From Zygnema cylindricum (Eukaryota; Streptophyta; Zygnematophyceae; Zygnematales; Zygnemataceae): 62,000 nucleotides of DNA. Shown one piece after another: positions 11,036 through 22,980 of the stretch (position 1 is the first letter of the stretch; each line of letters begins with the position of its first letter). Below the pieces are notes generated by a model, which saw only the letters and a program-made list of their open reading frames with translations, was not told where the DNA came from and made no database searches. The stretch lies in NCBI GenBank assembly GCA_037447655.1, contig JBBHKE010002788.1, positions 1 to 62,000 of the forward strand, read 5' to 3'. Made by a program: the position numbers and the translations under genes.

Positions 11036-11579
11036 TTACGTTCAGCTGTTAGGTGAATGCTGTGCTCACAATTTCAAAAGCACAGGAATTCTTTCGGAAG
11101 ATTTAACCTTTGCTTTTAATATTTTCTTGTGAAATTATCACGATAGTTTCAGTGGTTAATTTTTTTGCCATTAAGCGTTCTGCTGTTTAGCTCTTACTTC
11201 TTTCCTTTGTAAATCTGCCTTCCAATTTAATCTACACGGCTCACGCCGTGGCTTAATCGGTTTCCCTTCACTTCATCTCTCGTCCTATCAAGTGGATTGT
11301 TGCTCAGCCTTCTCTCTCAAGCTGTTGCTGAACCTTGTACTGTGAATGGACAGTTTTGGGTTTGCCAGTGTGGTTCATTTGGGGATTGCATAATTATGGT
11401 TACCTTTCTTTGGTTGTTGCATGGTTTGACCAAATCTGGTTATCCCAAATTTGCTTGTTGTTTGTTGATTTCCAACTTACGTGTGTTGACATTTAGGTTA
11501 GATCTTTATTAATCGAACTCATGTGAGGAAAATAAACTGACCAAGAAGCCTAGTGGCTATCGTTTGGCTTAATACTCAA

Positions 11580-11690
11580 TAAACTGAGCTTCCTAGCTTC
11601 ATCTCTAATCCTATTTTTATTTTTGATTGCGATATGTTTGTTTGTTGTTTGCTGCTTGTACAAATTTGTGTCACAGATTTTCCGATATGT
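11580..11690 (+). repeat. About 110-bp direct repeat, copy 2
   Basis: TAAACTGAGCTTCCTAGC and the following ~100 bases match 10926-11035. The 545 bases between the copies contain no recognised gene. Confidence 0.55.
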
Positions 11691-11699
11691 TCATGACTT

Positions 11700-12331
11700 T
11701 CTTGCTTATTTCTTTATCTTACATCTTGTAGCTGATTGTGTTGCATGTTTACCATCTCTTTTGTCACATGCATGACATTTTGAACATTGTAAAAGAGGAA
11801 AAAGACCAATTTTTAATAATATTTAACGCCAATTTTCATAACAATTAATTATTTGACAAAGAAAGACGCAATTTTAATGTTTCCTTACTATGTGTAGTTT
11901 ACATATTTCATTACCATGAAATCCAAACGATGTCTTGCCATTTTTAAAAGCATGGTTAGCCACAATCTACAAAAATGACGTTTACTTGTCATTAAAAGAG
12001 AAAAGAAATTAACTATGAATGATGACGATCGACAAGATAACCACGACAAACAATTTGGAATTGTTTAAGCGTCATGTTGTGCTCTAACAACCGTCTCCTA
12101 TTTTTTGATATGTATGCTAGTGGTTTGTGTCATAAAGCGAAATAATTTTGTGGACTCTTTGCAGTATACGTTGGCCGTTAAATTGCGGATTAGTCTCGCC
12201 ACAATTCACTGCTTGTCAATTCAGTTTTAAGGGAGGTTCACTTTTTGTGGAGCGGTAAAACATCCTCTCACCAATGACACCATAAAAACATCTTATCCAA
12301 TCAAGTGAATTTTTGTCTCGTAGGGCGAGCT
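11700..12331. other. AT-rich intergenic stretch, no gene seen
   Basis: Only short chance reading frames occur. No protein motif, tRNA-like fold or repeat end was recognised here. Confidence 0.5.
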
Positions 12332-12334
12332 TGA

Positions 12335-12790
12335 GGGTGAGTCCTTATGTGCCAAAGTAAGGGTTTTTTTTATTTGAATCAGAACCATTTTTTTTTCATT
12401 GCGCCGTACTAGCTGTACAAAGAAAGTGAAAAAGCTCAAGGACAGCTGCCCTCATCTCCCTTACAAACTAGTATATATGTTGTGTTTTGTTTTTCCACCC
12501 ACGGCTACATCAACCATATGATTTTCAAATTCTACTTTAAAACATATCGGAGATGTGTTTAAAAGTAAGTATCACCAAACCAAAAATACGAAAACACCTT
12601 CGCACGTCTCAAACTATTTCAAAGAGTTTCCACGAGGATAAATACACGATTTTTTTTGTCCGTTTGCATCTAGGACGAATGGTTTTTTTCACGAGAAGAA
12701 AAAGGCAAAGCCATCGTCTTCAACCAAGAATGCATGGGTGTTTGTCTACAATGTCACGCAAAAACATGAGACGTCACAAGTAATTTTCAA
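12335..12790 (+). mobile_element. Harbinger-like DNA-element relic (one end visible)
   Basis: The segment starts GGGTGAGTCCTTATGTGCCA directly after TGA (12332-12334). The same terminus occurs at both ends of 16090-16791 and at 28502. Interior sequence (about 12480-12570) resembles the reverse complement of the interior of the 16090 element around 16560-16630. The far end was not identified, so the right boundary is approximate. No transposase is visible. Confidence 0.45.
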
Positions 12791-13172
12791 AAGTACAGTG
12801 CGACAACATATGTTGTATACGTTTACAGCCGCCACAAGCATTATTGATTGAAGAAGTTTAGAATCGTCACAAGCATTGTCGACATATTAAATCGTCACAA
12901 GCCTCGACAATGATTTCGTGTTTGCACATTGGCACTGTAAAAGTAATAGCAGATCGAACTTGTTTGTAAAAGGGTATTTAGGTGTTATGAATATAGAGGA
13001 ATGAATTTGGTGGACGTCCGCGAAAGAATCGCAAGTTTTGGAGGTGTAATTCAAAAGTTATTGCGATTGGTTTATTTAGACAACAGTGTAGGATCAAACT
13101 AAGAAGATGGTTTATTGAAACGGGTTAAGGGTCAAAAATTTGCTGCTGAATTTTAAGCGCACGTTTAGAAAA

Positions 13173-13725
13173 GTACACCGCCAATCTCTATTAGCGCAGT
13201 GTACGCTAATTCTGTTCCGTTTTTTTTTTATTATTTTCATTTAGTGTAGTTCATTCTATTCTTTACTTTACTCTATTTAGGGTTGATTTTTTAGTGCCGT
13301 ACAAAACGGAAGTGCGTCATATTTTAAATAGTATCGTGTACGGTCAGAGTCAAACCGTACAAAAACGTACCTTTTCAAGTGAAAAAAATACAATTCATTT
13401 TGTTTAGTAGTCGCGGACGCATGACAATGTGCGGTCTAAAAAGGGGATCAAATCGGGTTGTCAAATATCACGTTCGCATATATTCGCCCAACAACCACGT
13501 TTAGACTGTGTGAACGTACGATTTGTTAGATTTTGTACAAATACCTATATTAGTGTAAACATGTTTACGACCGACGTTTAATTTTTTCAAAGACCCAATT
13601 TATAATTATTAAACAATTAGAATGTATGTATTTTTTCAAAATTTTCAAATTCTTAATTAGCGTAAACCACCGTAATTATTAATATACGCTAAATAAACTT
13701 CTACTAATATTGATTGGCAGTGTAC
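13173..13725 (+). mobile_element. Non-autonomous terminal-inverted-repeat element, about 553 bp
   Basis: The left end is GTACACCGCCAATCTCTATTAG and the right end, read on the other strand, is GTACACTGCCAATCAATATT. These match as imperfect terminal inverted repeats. The interior has no transposase. Parts of it (around 13240-13400) are similar to both arms of the inverted repeat at 29325-30500, indicating a dispersed family. Confidence 0.65.
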
Positions 13726-14919
13726 TGTGCCAAAAAAATCAATATGTCATTTAGTACGCACGTTGGTTCGTTTCTTACAATTTTAGTACGAAACGTCACT
13801 TTCACTTTCTGGAATTTCGTAGAAAGTTTCGCGTGCGAATTTTGCGACGCACGTTCGTGCGAAGTCAGGTTTTGTTTGGCGCGCACTTTTACAAGTAAAT
13901 GTTACGTAGTGAAACGTAGCCGTTTGATATGTTAAAATTGCTACGTAGTTAGTAAAAGATTTTGCACGTTTTTGCATTGGTCAATTTGAGTCCTTGCTGA
14001 TCAATGCTTGGCCTAGGTAAAACTTGTTCAACCGAGCGTTAACTCTGGCCTAGCGAGTCTAGGGCGATGATGGATAAATAGTGAAGTATAAGAGGAGAGT
14101 AGGCATATTTTCCCCTAAAAATTTTGTGGAATTTATGACCGATCTTGGTACCGAGGGAATAATACCAAATTGGAGCAATGGTATTTTTGCACTGGAATCT
14201 CTTACAAACTAAGTAGTGTTTTAGTAGTTAAGAGATATAATACTTAAGAGTGGAGAGCGGTGGAGAATACTTAAAAAAAAAGGGTTGAGCCACAAAGGCA
14301 AGAGACCAAGCTAATGTTATGCATACAGAAGTTTCTTCTATTTTAAAGTTTATCCTTTTGTGAGTGATGTCCAATGTAAATGTGTAATTTCCCAATGTAT
14401 GGAATGTGTGGCTGAAGTTAATTGTAGTAATGCGATTTTCAGAGAGATAAAAGATCCTATTACAGGGCCACTTGAAATACATGCACGTAGAATTTTCACT
14501 ACAACACAAACAAGTTCACTAAGTTACGATTACATATCGACCCACCCTAAGTTGGTAAATTATAAAAAGCTAGTTAAAGTAAACTACTCTAAATTATGTT
14601 ATGAAAATTAGTGAATTATTAACAACGACGCTTTATCAAAATCAACAACATTGACTTCTGTTTTGGGATGTGACTCATTATGGGCCACATTTCTACATAG
14701 TTTTACTAGCACTAAGCTTATGATTTTGGTTATACAAAATTAAACACTTGAATTAAAATGATTTGACTCTGAAAGCGAAATGCACTGAATTTATTCGGAC
14801 TTTAAAGTGGTTGAATTGTGGATTTTATATTGCCTCCTGCTATTTGAGCTTCGACCTCATTTTTTGAATAGTGATGTGTCTTCGTTTTTCGTGTTTTAGG
14901 GCTCTGTACTATCAAAATG
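13726..14919. other. No gene seen
   Basis: Several short open frames overlap on both strands but none shows conserved motifs or a convincing splice pattern. Confidence 0.45.
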
Positions 14920-15146
14920 TACAGTACACCTTGAATCATTATTATTGTACAAGTTTTTTTAGCATATAGGAATAATTACCGCTATTACCGCTAATTGGGA
15001 ATTCGGAGATTTTCAAGGAAATCGTTAGTATAATTAAGAATTAGGGTTTTTTTTAAATAGTATGGATAATTTCATTTGAGAATTTGAAAAAAAAAGATAC
15101 CCAAATTAGCGTTCAATACGCTAATAACGATTCACGGTGTACTGTA
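14920..15146. mobile_element. Small MITE-like element, 227 bp
   Basis: The left end TACAGTACACCTTGAATCAT and the reverse complement of the right end, TACAGTACACCGTGAATCGT, are near-identical terminal inverted repeats. The interior is short and noncoding. Its ends belong to the same motif family seen at 13173, 18613, 29503 and 55730. Confidence 0.7.
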
Positions 15147-15959
15147 GTCTCCCTTCCCCTCTCCCCCACACACGACATTGTATTGCGTGGCATGTTTTTC
15201 CCGACGCTAAAAGGTTTTCTCTTGCACAGTTAGGGTATCCTTCCATCAAGCGAAAAGTGGGGTTGTTTATTGGAGAAAGTGCTTTTCTGTTTTTTTTTTT
15301 TTTTTTTTGACAAATGATGTTTGCCAAAAATTCATTAAGATTCTCCAAACATTTTGGCATCGTGTCAGTGAGGCAATGATTGCTTACATGTTGGATTGCG
15401 ATTGGTACCACGTAGGATCCTGTTGAGCCGGCCGGGAATAATGAAAATTTTGAAAAGTACAAAATCTCAACTGCGTATCTGTACGGGCGGACGCCGATTA
15501 AAATATCTAGTAGTGTCACGCTAATGTACAACCTGAACGTACTTGTATTTGTCGTTGTACCAACGGCCACGAAAACCCGTTGCAAAATAAAAATTTGTAC
15601 AAATATCTATGAATGTACCATTTGTACGTTCATGTACTATCGCTGTACCAGCGGAGGCGTGATAGAATGTCGTACAACCAAAATTTTGTCGTCGAACAGG
15701 GTGGCTTTGATGTCAGAAGGTACACGCTATTTGCCACATATATGTTTATAATTTCACGTCCGTCGTTGACCGACTCTCACTTTTACAAGTGGACCAATAC
15801 ACGCGTCCAGTAATCGCAAAGTGTCCTCTTGAAGAAAGTCGAAGGAGACTCGTCAGGTACTGGATAGAAAAGGCATTTGCGTCAAAAATTCAAAATCGGG
15901 CAGTGGTCTTACTGCCAGTAAACGTGACCGTACGATTACTGGGAACGTATGGAAGATTA

Positions 15960-17120
15960 CCCTCATTCACCTCCACATAACCGATTTCCGTTCGGACATT
16001 GCTAACCGAAAGGCGACATCCGTACATATCCATAGCAACCGTCAGATTAACAATCCAAAAAGGATTTGAAGTGGCGAAAAAATCAATGAGGGTGAGTCTC
16101 TATGTACTTCAAACTTAGAGAATTTTCTTTGTTTTTTAGCGCAGATCCGGCCTACCCGGATTTTTGGTGTCCCTATGTGTACCAAACGAAGTTGTCACTT
16201 AAGGGCATGACGATTCTATACGTCGACAATGCTTGTGACGGCTGTCAACGGTGTACACTATGTGATTACCCACCAAATTGTAAAAAATTGCCCTTAGAAT
16301 GTCGCGAGAATGCGAGGCTACGTGAGAGAGGCGGCGTGTGCGACTTGCTAGGGCTCCCTCAAAGATTTCTCAGGATTTCGTCAAATGGCATCGGATTTTT
16401 CACACCTCTGGAATGGAAAAGTCTGTACCAAACGAAACCCGACAAAACACAACAAATTGTGTACCTTTCGCCGTCGCTTGAATTCGTTTGAAGTTTTTGT
16501 AAAAAAGTTAACACGTGCGAATACGTGTTCCTATTTGTTTCTGAAAAATACTTTGTTTTAAAACACATCGGCCCTGTATTTTAAAGAAAAGTTTGAAGAT
16601 GACGTTTTTTGGCGTGGCCGTGGGTCGAAGAGCACAAGACGACAACATGTAGTACATCTTAAATTCGATGATGACGCAAAATGTACTTATCTTTTTTCTA
16701 TTTTTTTGTACGGTTGAAACTTACGCGGTACGGCTCTAAGTTTTACAGGAAAACGACAGAAAAAAACCCTTTGGCACACAGAGACGCACCCTGACGCTCC
16801 ATAACTTAAGAAGAGTACGTACAGGCGATAGAGCATACGGTGGAGGCAAGACTAGCAAATTTTCTGACCGAAACAAAATTTGGACCGGGAAAGAGCTTTG
16901 TCCTTCCGATTTTGTGAGTTGTTGCCATCTGACGGTTCTAATCACACGTGAAAATGTTTTAGCATTTGGACTTCAAGACATTTATAGCATCAGTAGAATC
17001 AGTACTGTTCGGAACTTTCCTTTCCGAATTTTCCGGCTCTGAACAGCGTTGTTCGGTGCCGAATCTAACTTCATACAGGAGTATGGCTGTTAGTCTAGGT
17101 GTGCATGGCACTGGGAGTTA
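15960..17120. repeat. Dispersed repeat, copy A (interrupted by the 16090-16791 insertion)
   Basis: Sequences on both sides of 16090-16791 match consecutive parts of 55795-56245 in order: the left part around CACCTCCACATAACCGATTT, the right part around CATCTGACGGTTCTAATCAC and GAATCAGTACTGTTCGGAAC. Copy B has no insertion at the corresponding place. Confidence 0.75.
16090..16791. mobile_element. Harbinger-like non-autonomous DNA transposon, 702 bp, TSD TGA
   Basis: The ends are inverted repeats: left GGGTGAGTCTCTATGTACTT, right (other strand) GGGTGCGTCTCTGTGTGCCA. TGA flanks both sides (16087-16089 and 16792-16794). The related copy at 55925-55940 lacks the element at this point. Short inverted ends with a 3-bp target duplication suggest PIF/Harbinger, whose usual target is TWA; here it is TGA. 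An open frame at 16102-16491 contains several Cys pairs (CDGCQRCTLC) but does not match a transposase I recognise. Confidence 0.7.
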
Positions 17121-17254
17121 AGGACTTTTGGTGTACACCAGACCATCCTCTGTTTTGCTAAAATGATTGCACCAGGATCGCTTGGAAGTAAAAATATGGC
17201 AAGCTGTGGTAAATTGTAGCAAATTAGAGTTCAGATAGGCACCAAGAGTAAGAG

Positions 17255-19802
17255 ATGGTGGGAATAGACAGTCGCCGCAAAGGTGACTATTATAAAGTTT
17301 CAGAAGAAGAGATTGAGAAATTTAAGACTGATGGATATGTCCATCTCAAGGTGAGACTACATTTTATGTGTCGTCATTCTATAGTCTATTGCCATGGTCA
17401 TATTTTATTGTTGGCATAACAACAATCACTCACTGCCCTACCTGTACGAAGGACTATATGTTAACCTTTTGTACCAACCTATCACCCGCCATGATTTTCA
17501 AATGATTTTGAACCTAAGATCTGTGCGTGTCTGATGGACGGTGTATATGTTTGAATGTTTTTCATTGACACTTTTTTGATTTTATTGTAAAAGGGCATAT
17601 TATCTCCGGAAGAGATGGATGAGATTGAGACAGAATACATGCGCTTTATCAAACGCGAGGTGAAAGTTGAAGGACGTGACTTTTGTGATATGTCTGGAGA
17701 CTATTCAAAGCCTTTAGAGGATTATTCAATCATCAATATTATGTTGCCAAGCAGGTATGGCGGCGCCTCTGTTGTATAAAAACTCTTCACCCTACCCAAT
17801 GCTATTCATCCTATATTATCTTAGCATTTCGAAAATTTTAAGTATATATAGATATCAGTCAGGTTATTGGTCAGCCCAATGTACGTTTTCTACAACCAGT
17901 AATTACTAAATATTGTGTGAGCATTGCGATGCTTGGAATAGCTTAGCAGTGGATCAAATGGGAGGATTGCTGAGAAATGCAAACGATGGATTGCATTGCA
18001 TAGAGCCTTGTCCATAGTAATTAATTTAACACCCAAATTATCGTAGTAACTTTTAACTTCTAAATGATCACATTGCTCTACCTTGTCTATGGATGGGCGT
18101 GAATTGCATTTTGGATTTGAAATTTACTCGGCGTTTTTTTCTGGGTAAAGCAAACTTATATTAGGTCATATTCAAAAGGCAACATGCTCTCCAGTTTTAA
18201 AAAAAACTGATTGTAGATTTAGCAAGCCCTTCTTTGAATTAGCAGGATTGTGGTTTCGACAAGTGCGTGCCATTTACAGCCAATGGGCATGAGAAACTGT
18301 TGATACGAGTATGAAATTCTTGTGGTGGTTTTTTGCAGGTACAACCCATCTTTGAAGGGCAATGTGTATGAGAGGGTGGCGGCATCAATTGCTGAACAGC
18401 TTTGTGGCGAAGACTTGGTCGTGGACTACGATCAGTTGCTAGCCAAGCCCCCAAACAAGCCTGATGCAATGTTTCATTGGTGAGAATCAATAAAAGATAT
18501 GATATTTAACATATGATACATAAGGGCGGTTGAAATCAAGTAAATGGTTCACAAGATCTGGGGCCCATTCATGGACAAACTTAGCTGTTGTGGTGGATGT
18601 GGTTATCACGGCTACACTGCCCATCGTTAGCGTTAAGGATTTGTTAGTGTTAATGCGAAATTAGAGTATACTAATGTAGTGCAAGGTGACGTGGCAGACT
18701 GTACGACACTCCCTTTTATGGTGTTGTTGCAACTTTTTTATGATTTTTGGCCAAAAAAAGTTGCAACAGAATTAGTGTTCTAGTATCGATGGGCAGTTTG
18801 CAGTTGTCACTAACCGTTGTGTGTATTTGTTTGTCTCGTCATTCACCTGTCTTTTTCATGTACAGGCATCAAGACCTTGGTTACTGGCCGGTCACAAAAG
18901 ACCCTCGAACTGCGTCCTTTTGGCTTGCAATCGACAACTCTCGAGTTGAGAATGGATGTCTACAGTTTGTCCCTGGTTCGCACTTGGAGCCCAAGTTGAG
19001 GACACATGGGCCATTACATGGGGACAGAGATAAGTCGCATACCATGGCAGCATCACTGCTCGATACAGACACTCCTGTGGTAAGTATTTGTAGTTCTGGT
19101 GTGAGCCTAATTTCTCATCAGAGATTTCTGACCCATGTACTCAAGAAGGCATTTGATCAGGCTTTTTCAGTGACTTGATTGATACTGAATGCTTTTGAAA
19201 TGTAAATGTTACTTACTTACAATTGTTACTGATTACAATAGCTGGTTAGGATGACATAAGATAAAGTATCACAGCACAACTCTCCAACACGTGGCCTTCT
19301 GTTTTCCAAAAGTGATTAGGTTCTTAGTATTCTCTTGGATGAAAACCAATGCAAGTGGAATAAAGTCCGTAGTTGTTACCAGTCCATCTCTATAGAGTTA
19401 GTGAATTACTTGTGTTGATGCTTTATTAGAATTAATCACACTAAATTCTGTTATATGTGGCTCTTTTCAGGCCATTTGCTTGAATAGTGTTATTAACTCT
19501 CGAGAAAAAGCTACTCACTTGAATTAGAGTGATTTTCTCCATTAGCAATAGTCAGTTTACTGAGACAATGCTTTGTTGATGGGCTGTAGGCTGTGGAAAT
19601 CGATCGTGGCGACGTGACGGTGCACCATGAGAGAATAGTCCATGGCTCCGCTGGAAATATGAGCAACAATAGCTGGAGGAGGGCATGGGTTTTGGCATAC
19701 CGGGCACGGGAAACAGTAGAGGAGGAGCGAAAGATAGGGTTCACACACTCACACAATGACAAGTTGGACGTTCTCAACTCCGTAGGCATAGAAGACGCGT
19801 GA
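17255..19802 (+). CDS. Phytanoyl-CoA dioxygenase (PhyH) family protein, complete 5-exon gene
   Basis: Exons: 17255-17350, 17594-17754, 18339-18479, 18866-19079 and 19590-19802. All introns are GT-AG and the spliced 825 nt give 274 residues. The family is Fe(II)/2-oxoglutarate oxygenases that hydroxylate small substrates; the substrate here is unknown. The iron ligands are visible: H134-Q-D136 in FHWHQDLGYW, straddling the intron 3 junction, and a distal His (H222) in IVHGSAGN. R234 or R235 in SWRRAWVLAY is the expected 2-oxoglutarate anchor. Other family blocks are GCLQFVPGSHLEPK and DRGDVTVHHERIVHGSAGN. The start ATG at 17255 opens MVGIDSRRKGDYYKVSEEEI, a typical N-terminus for the family. 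I see no targeting peptide, and a C-terminal peroxisomal SKL is absent (it ends SVGIEDA). Intron 3 carries a MITE. It is convergent with the PDH E1-alpha gene. Confidence 0.93.
18613..18800. mobile_element. MITE in intron 3 of the PhyH gene, about 188 bp
   Basis: The left end TACACTGCCCATCGTTAGCG and the right end (other strand) CAAACTGCCCATCGATACTA are imperfect terminal inverted repeats. The interior contains GACGTGGCAGACTG-like sequence also seen in related copies (22580, and about 31450 in reverse). It is noncoding and spliced out with the intron. Confidence 0.65.
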
Positions 19803-20855
19803 TGACAACTTTTTGTTCTCCTAAGAGTTCTTTTTATTTTTTATTGTTTCATTATGATGTTTTCAGAACACAGTTTTAGTTTGTTGTTTTATATCGACAT
19901 ATCGAGTCTCTCGAGGGTTGAGGATAGATAGGGTCACAAGCAAATGTCTTTTTGCTATACAAGTTCATAGAAATAGGTGTCAGGGTTGTGTTTTTTCATT
20001 GTGTTACTTGATTTGTTGGTGGAGAGTTGGATTTGTCATTAGTTTGTCATGAGAAGTATCAGTATGTTTTTATAGACCCTTAGCTGAAGGAGTGGAGGTG
20101 TAAGTGGCACTAAAGGCTGGTGAGTCTAGTTTTGGCTTTAGTGTGTGTATTTTTGTATATCTGTAGGATTATACATTTGAAGTTATTCTTTAATTATGGT
20201 TACTAGTTGTAAACGTAGGTGGAATAAGTCCAGATTCATACTTCGTACCAAGAGGTAAACCAATGAAATTGTATTCCTCATGGATTCTTCTTTTTCTGCG
20301 AGGTCACATCCGGGTGGTGTTTTGTTCTCATGTACTTTATGCAGTGTTATTTTTTATTTCGTTCTGCTTTTTTTTGCATGTTTTCTTCACATTGCCATTG
20401 AACATCTGCATGTTCTTCCGATGGGTAGTGTGTTCTGTATTTTATTTTGTTTTGACTTCTTGTTTTTGGTTCCTAATTTCCTTTAGCCTTGTGTCGAACT
20501 TTATTCACAAGTCCATCAACGGTGGGTAAAAAACTGCGTCGTGACCGGCTGTCAGGGCTTGGGTCGACGGCTGCTTTGTGAATCTATAGAAGACTTCAGT
20601 AGTTAACAGTGTCTCATGTATTGTTCTTGAACGACCATATATAGGAAATCATGAATTGTTTGTACAATTGATCAAATATCCAAGTCAAACTACAGCTCGT
20701 GAACTGGATTCCCAAGAATTGGAAATGAGATATGTCAGAAAGTTACAATTACAATGTGAGATGCTAAGTGAGAAAGAGATCTGTCATATACAGAGTATCT
20801 GTCTGGATCTAAGGGCCGGATTTAGGAAGGATCTGTCTAGATCTAAGGGCCCGAA
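19803..20855. other. Downstream region of the PhyH gene; no further gene seen
   Basis: This presumably holds the PhyH 3' UTR. Open frames around 20263-20529 are hydrophobic, T-rich chance frames without motifs. At 20801-20851 a ~22-base word (ATCTGTCTGGATCTAAGGGC) is repeated with one change. Confidence 0.45.
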
Positions 20856-21005
20856 TTGAGAGGGAGAGGTAAAGGGAGAGGGAAAAAGAGAGGTAGAGGG
20901 CGAGAGAGACTGAAAGGGGGAGGGAGGGGGAGGAGGGGGAGTGGGAGATGGAAGAGGAGACGAGGGGTGGGGAGGCGAGGAGGGAGAGGAAGAGGGTAAG
21001 GTTCC
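20856..21005. repeat. GA-rich (GGGAGA/GAGG) microsatellite tract
   Basis: About 150 bases of nearly pure purine on the plus strand, with imperfect GAGAGG and GGGGAG units. The short open frames through it are low-complexity artefacts. Confidence 0.85.
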
Positions 21006-21529
21006 TCCCCAATCTGGACCTTAAGCAACCCTTTGATAAGCGTGTGTGACAGCGTTGTTAGAATTTTCTAAATTTAGGTGCGACATTTTTGTAAAGCAGG
21101 ACAACATTTAGCATGTGATAATAGAATGACCGCAGGTTGTAAAATAACCTGTAATTTACAATGTGATCATTGGTTAGGAAGGAAACTAATATTGTGGTCC
21201 TCTGTGGTATAGCTCTCATGTTTTGCGCGCTGTGAGTGACAAAAGACACTGCGAAGTTATAAACTCTCGTAGGTAAGTGACTCATCACCACTAATAGGCT
21301 AAGGTTGCTAATTTTAGTCAAGACCTAAAAGCTGCATTTGATGCCATTCCACATTTTGGTTAAATCTATTTTCAGCAAACCAATAATTACTATTCAACGT
21401 GAATGTCTCATCACAAATAAGAAGGGCACTGCAGAAAAAAGGCATGAAAGAAAATTTCAGTGAACTCAGAAAAAAATAAAGTACAGTGAAATTACAAACA
21501 ATCCTCAAGAGATACAAAACATAACATAC

Positions 21530-21530
<1 letters not shown>

Positions 21531-21583
<53 letters not shown>
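21531..21583 (+). repeat. Poly(A) tract of 53 bases
   Basis: An uninterrupted run of A. AATAAA occurs about 52 bases upstream (21474-21479), so this could be the tail of a retroposed transcript, but no source gene is recognised. Confidence 0.85.
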
Positions 21584-21584
<1 letters not shown>

Positions 21585-21944
21585 CAGGAAGATGTGTTAC
21601 CACCTGGTCAGGAGCAAACAAACAGCAGGAGACATTTTAGAAGCAATATAATGTAAGTCTTATATGAATAAAGCATGAATTGCCTGAACTACAACAAATA
21701 CTGTTGACTGCAGTCTCCTAATTTTTTCAAAAGCCTTACTACCATCCTGAACAAACATTTGGTTTCCTTTTTCTTTTTCTTTTTTTAAATGGCAACCAGC
21801 AAGGCTCATCATTGTGCCCTCTTATTCTAACAGTTGATGATCAGGCTTTGGGTAAGAAAGCCATGATCGTAATAACTATCTCTTCATAATAATCCACCAT
21901 CGGAAAATATATTGGATTGCTAGTAACATTGTGGAAATCCGATC

Positions 21945-22009
21945 CTAGGGAGGTTCCTCCAATATAAAAAACTTTACATTTGAAGGAAGTGTCCCGTCAT
22001 CCATACCAG
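21945..22009 (-). CDS. Candidate last exon of PDH E1-alpha
   Basis: On the minus strand a consensus acceptor (GATATTTCAG) precedes a short frame reading GMDDGTLPSNVKFF, then ILEEPP and a TAG. This resembles the short acidic/basic tail (xGxDRKxLxxxL) of plant E1-alpha. To join it in frame, exon 7 must end four bases later (GAGGTGA, then GTGTGC) than its best donor. With the best donor the same acceptor gives LVWMTGHFLQM and a stop instead. Which is used is unclear. Confidence 0.4.
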
Positions 22010-22504
22010 CTGAAATATCATACGGCAGAAAAAAAGGGTAAATCTTTTCAAAATTCCCTCATTTTTTGATTGAGAAGCCTAAATTGCCGCATGACAGAAA
22101 ACGAGTCACAGCCTCGTCAAACATGAGGGAGCTTCTCACGGCAGTGTGATTTTTGTTTGTTTACGATCAGGGCCAAAAACCTGCAATTCTCACACATACA
22201 AGGTGGAAACATCAGATTCTAGTTTTTGTCTATTTATATGGTAGAAGTGTTACCCTTCAAAAGAACTAAAAACGAGGAGTTACCCTGGCATAGCCAACGA
22301 TGCAGAACAGCTCTCTGGGGAACTCTTCTATGAGCCGTTCTCTCCATCTCCATCTCCCTCCTCTCCCTCTCTCTCCCCACCTCTCTCTTATCTGTCATTT
22401 GGATCCCCTTAATAACAAATTCCAAAAATTATCACTACTCTTGGGCAAGAAGGAAACCTTGAGATGAGAAACTACCGTCACTGCCTTTGTCAACGAAAAA
22501 TATG

Positions 22505-22685
22505 TACAACCGCTATTAAAGTAAAGGAATTACTAGTATAATACGAAATTAGAATGCAATGCTATTTAGTGTGGGGAGACGTGACACAGTTCAAATAGTG
22601 TTATTACACCTTTCATGATTCTCCGCCAAAAACCAAGAAACTGAATTAGTGGTACCAACACCCACTAATAATGATGGACGGTGTA
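22505..22685. mobile_element. MITE downstream of the PDH coding region
   Basis: TACAACCGCTATTAAAGT at the left and, on the other strand, TACACCGTCCATCATTATTA at the right are related inverted ends. The interior resembles the 18613-18800 element (GAAATTAGA, GACGTGACAC). Confidence 0.55.
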
Positions 22686-22980
22686 TTTCCTGCCTAACAA
22701 ACATGTCCCACCCTTTTAACCCGTCCAACATCTCCCACCTAAACCGCGATTTCACAAATAGAGCTTTTACTCATGTTACCATGTATAACATGAGGACACG
22801 CTTAGTCCCCTTGTAAAAAGCATGCTCACATTACTCGTGGTAACATGAGCAAAAGACTTGGTATCGACTGAATAAGCCAAAACAGCAACTCATTTTCATA
22901 TGCCATTGAGAAATGTGCGTCATAGACCAATTCTCAACAAAGATTGAGAAACTGTCAATTAGAAAAGAAAGCACACTCAC

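Noticed and set aside
16102-16491. Cys-rich open frame of 129 codons in the Harbinger-like element
   Set aside because: The CDGCQRCTLC cluster does not fit a known zinc finger or transposase pattern, and the frame lies in a non-autonomous element.
20263-20529. Hydrophobic 88-codon open frame that looks like membrane segments
   Set aside because: It arises from T-rich sequence (Phe/Leu codons) downstream of the PhyH gene, with no conserved blocks.
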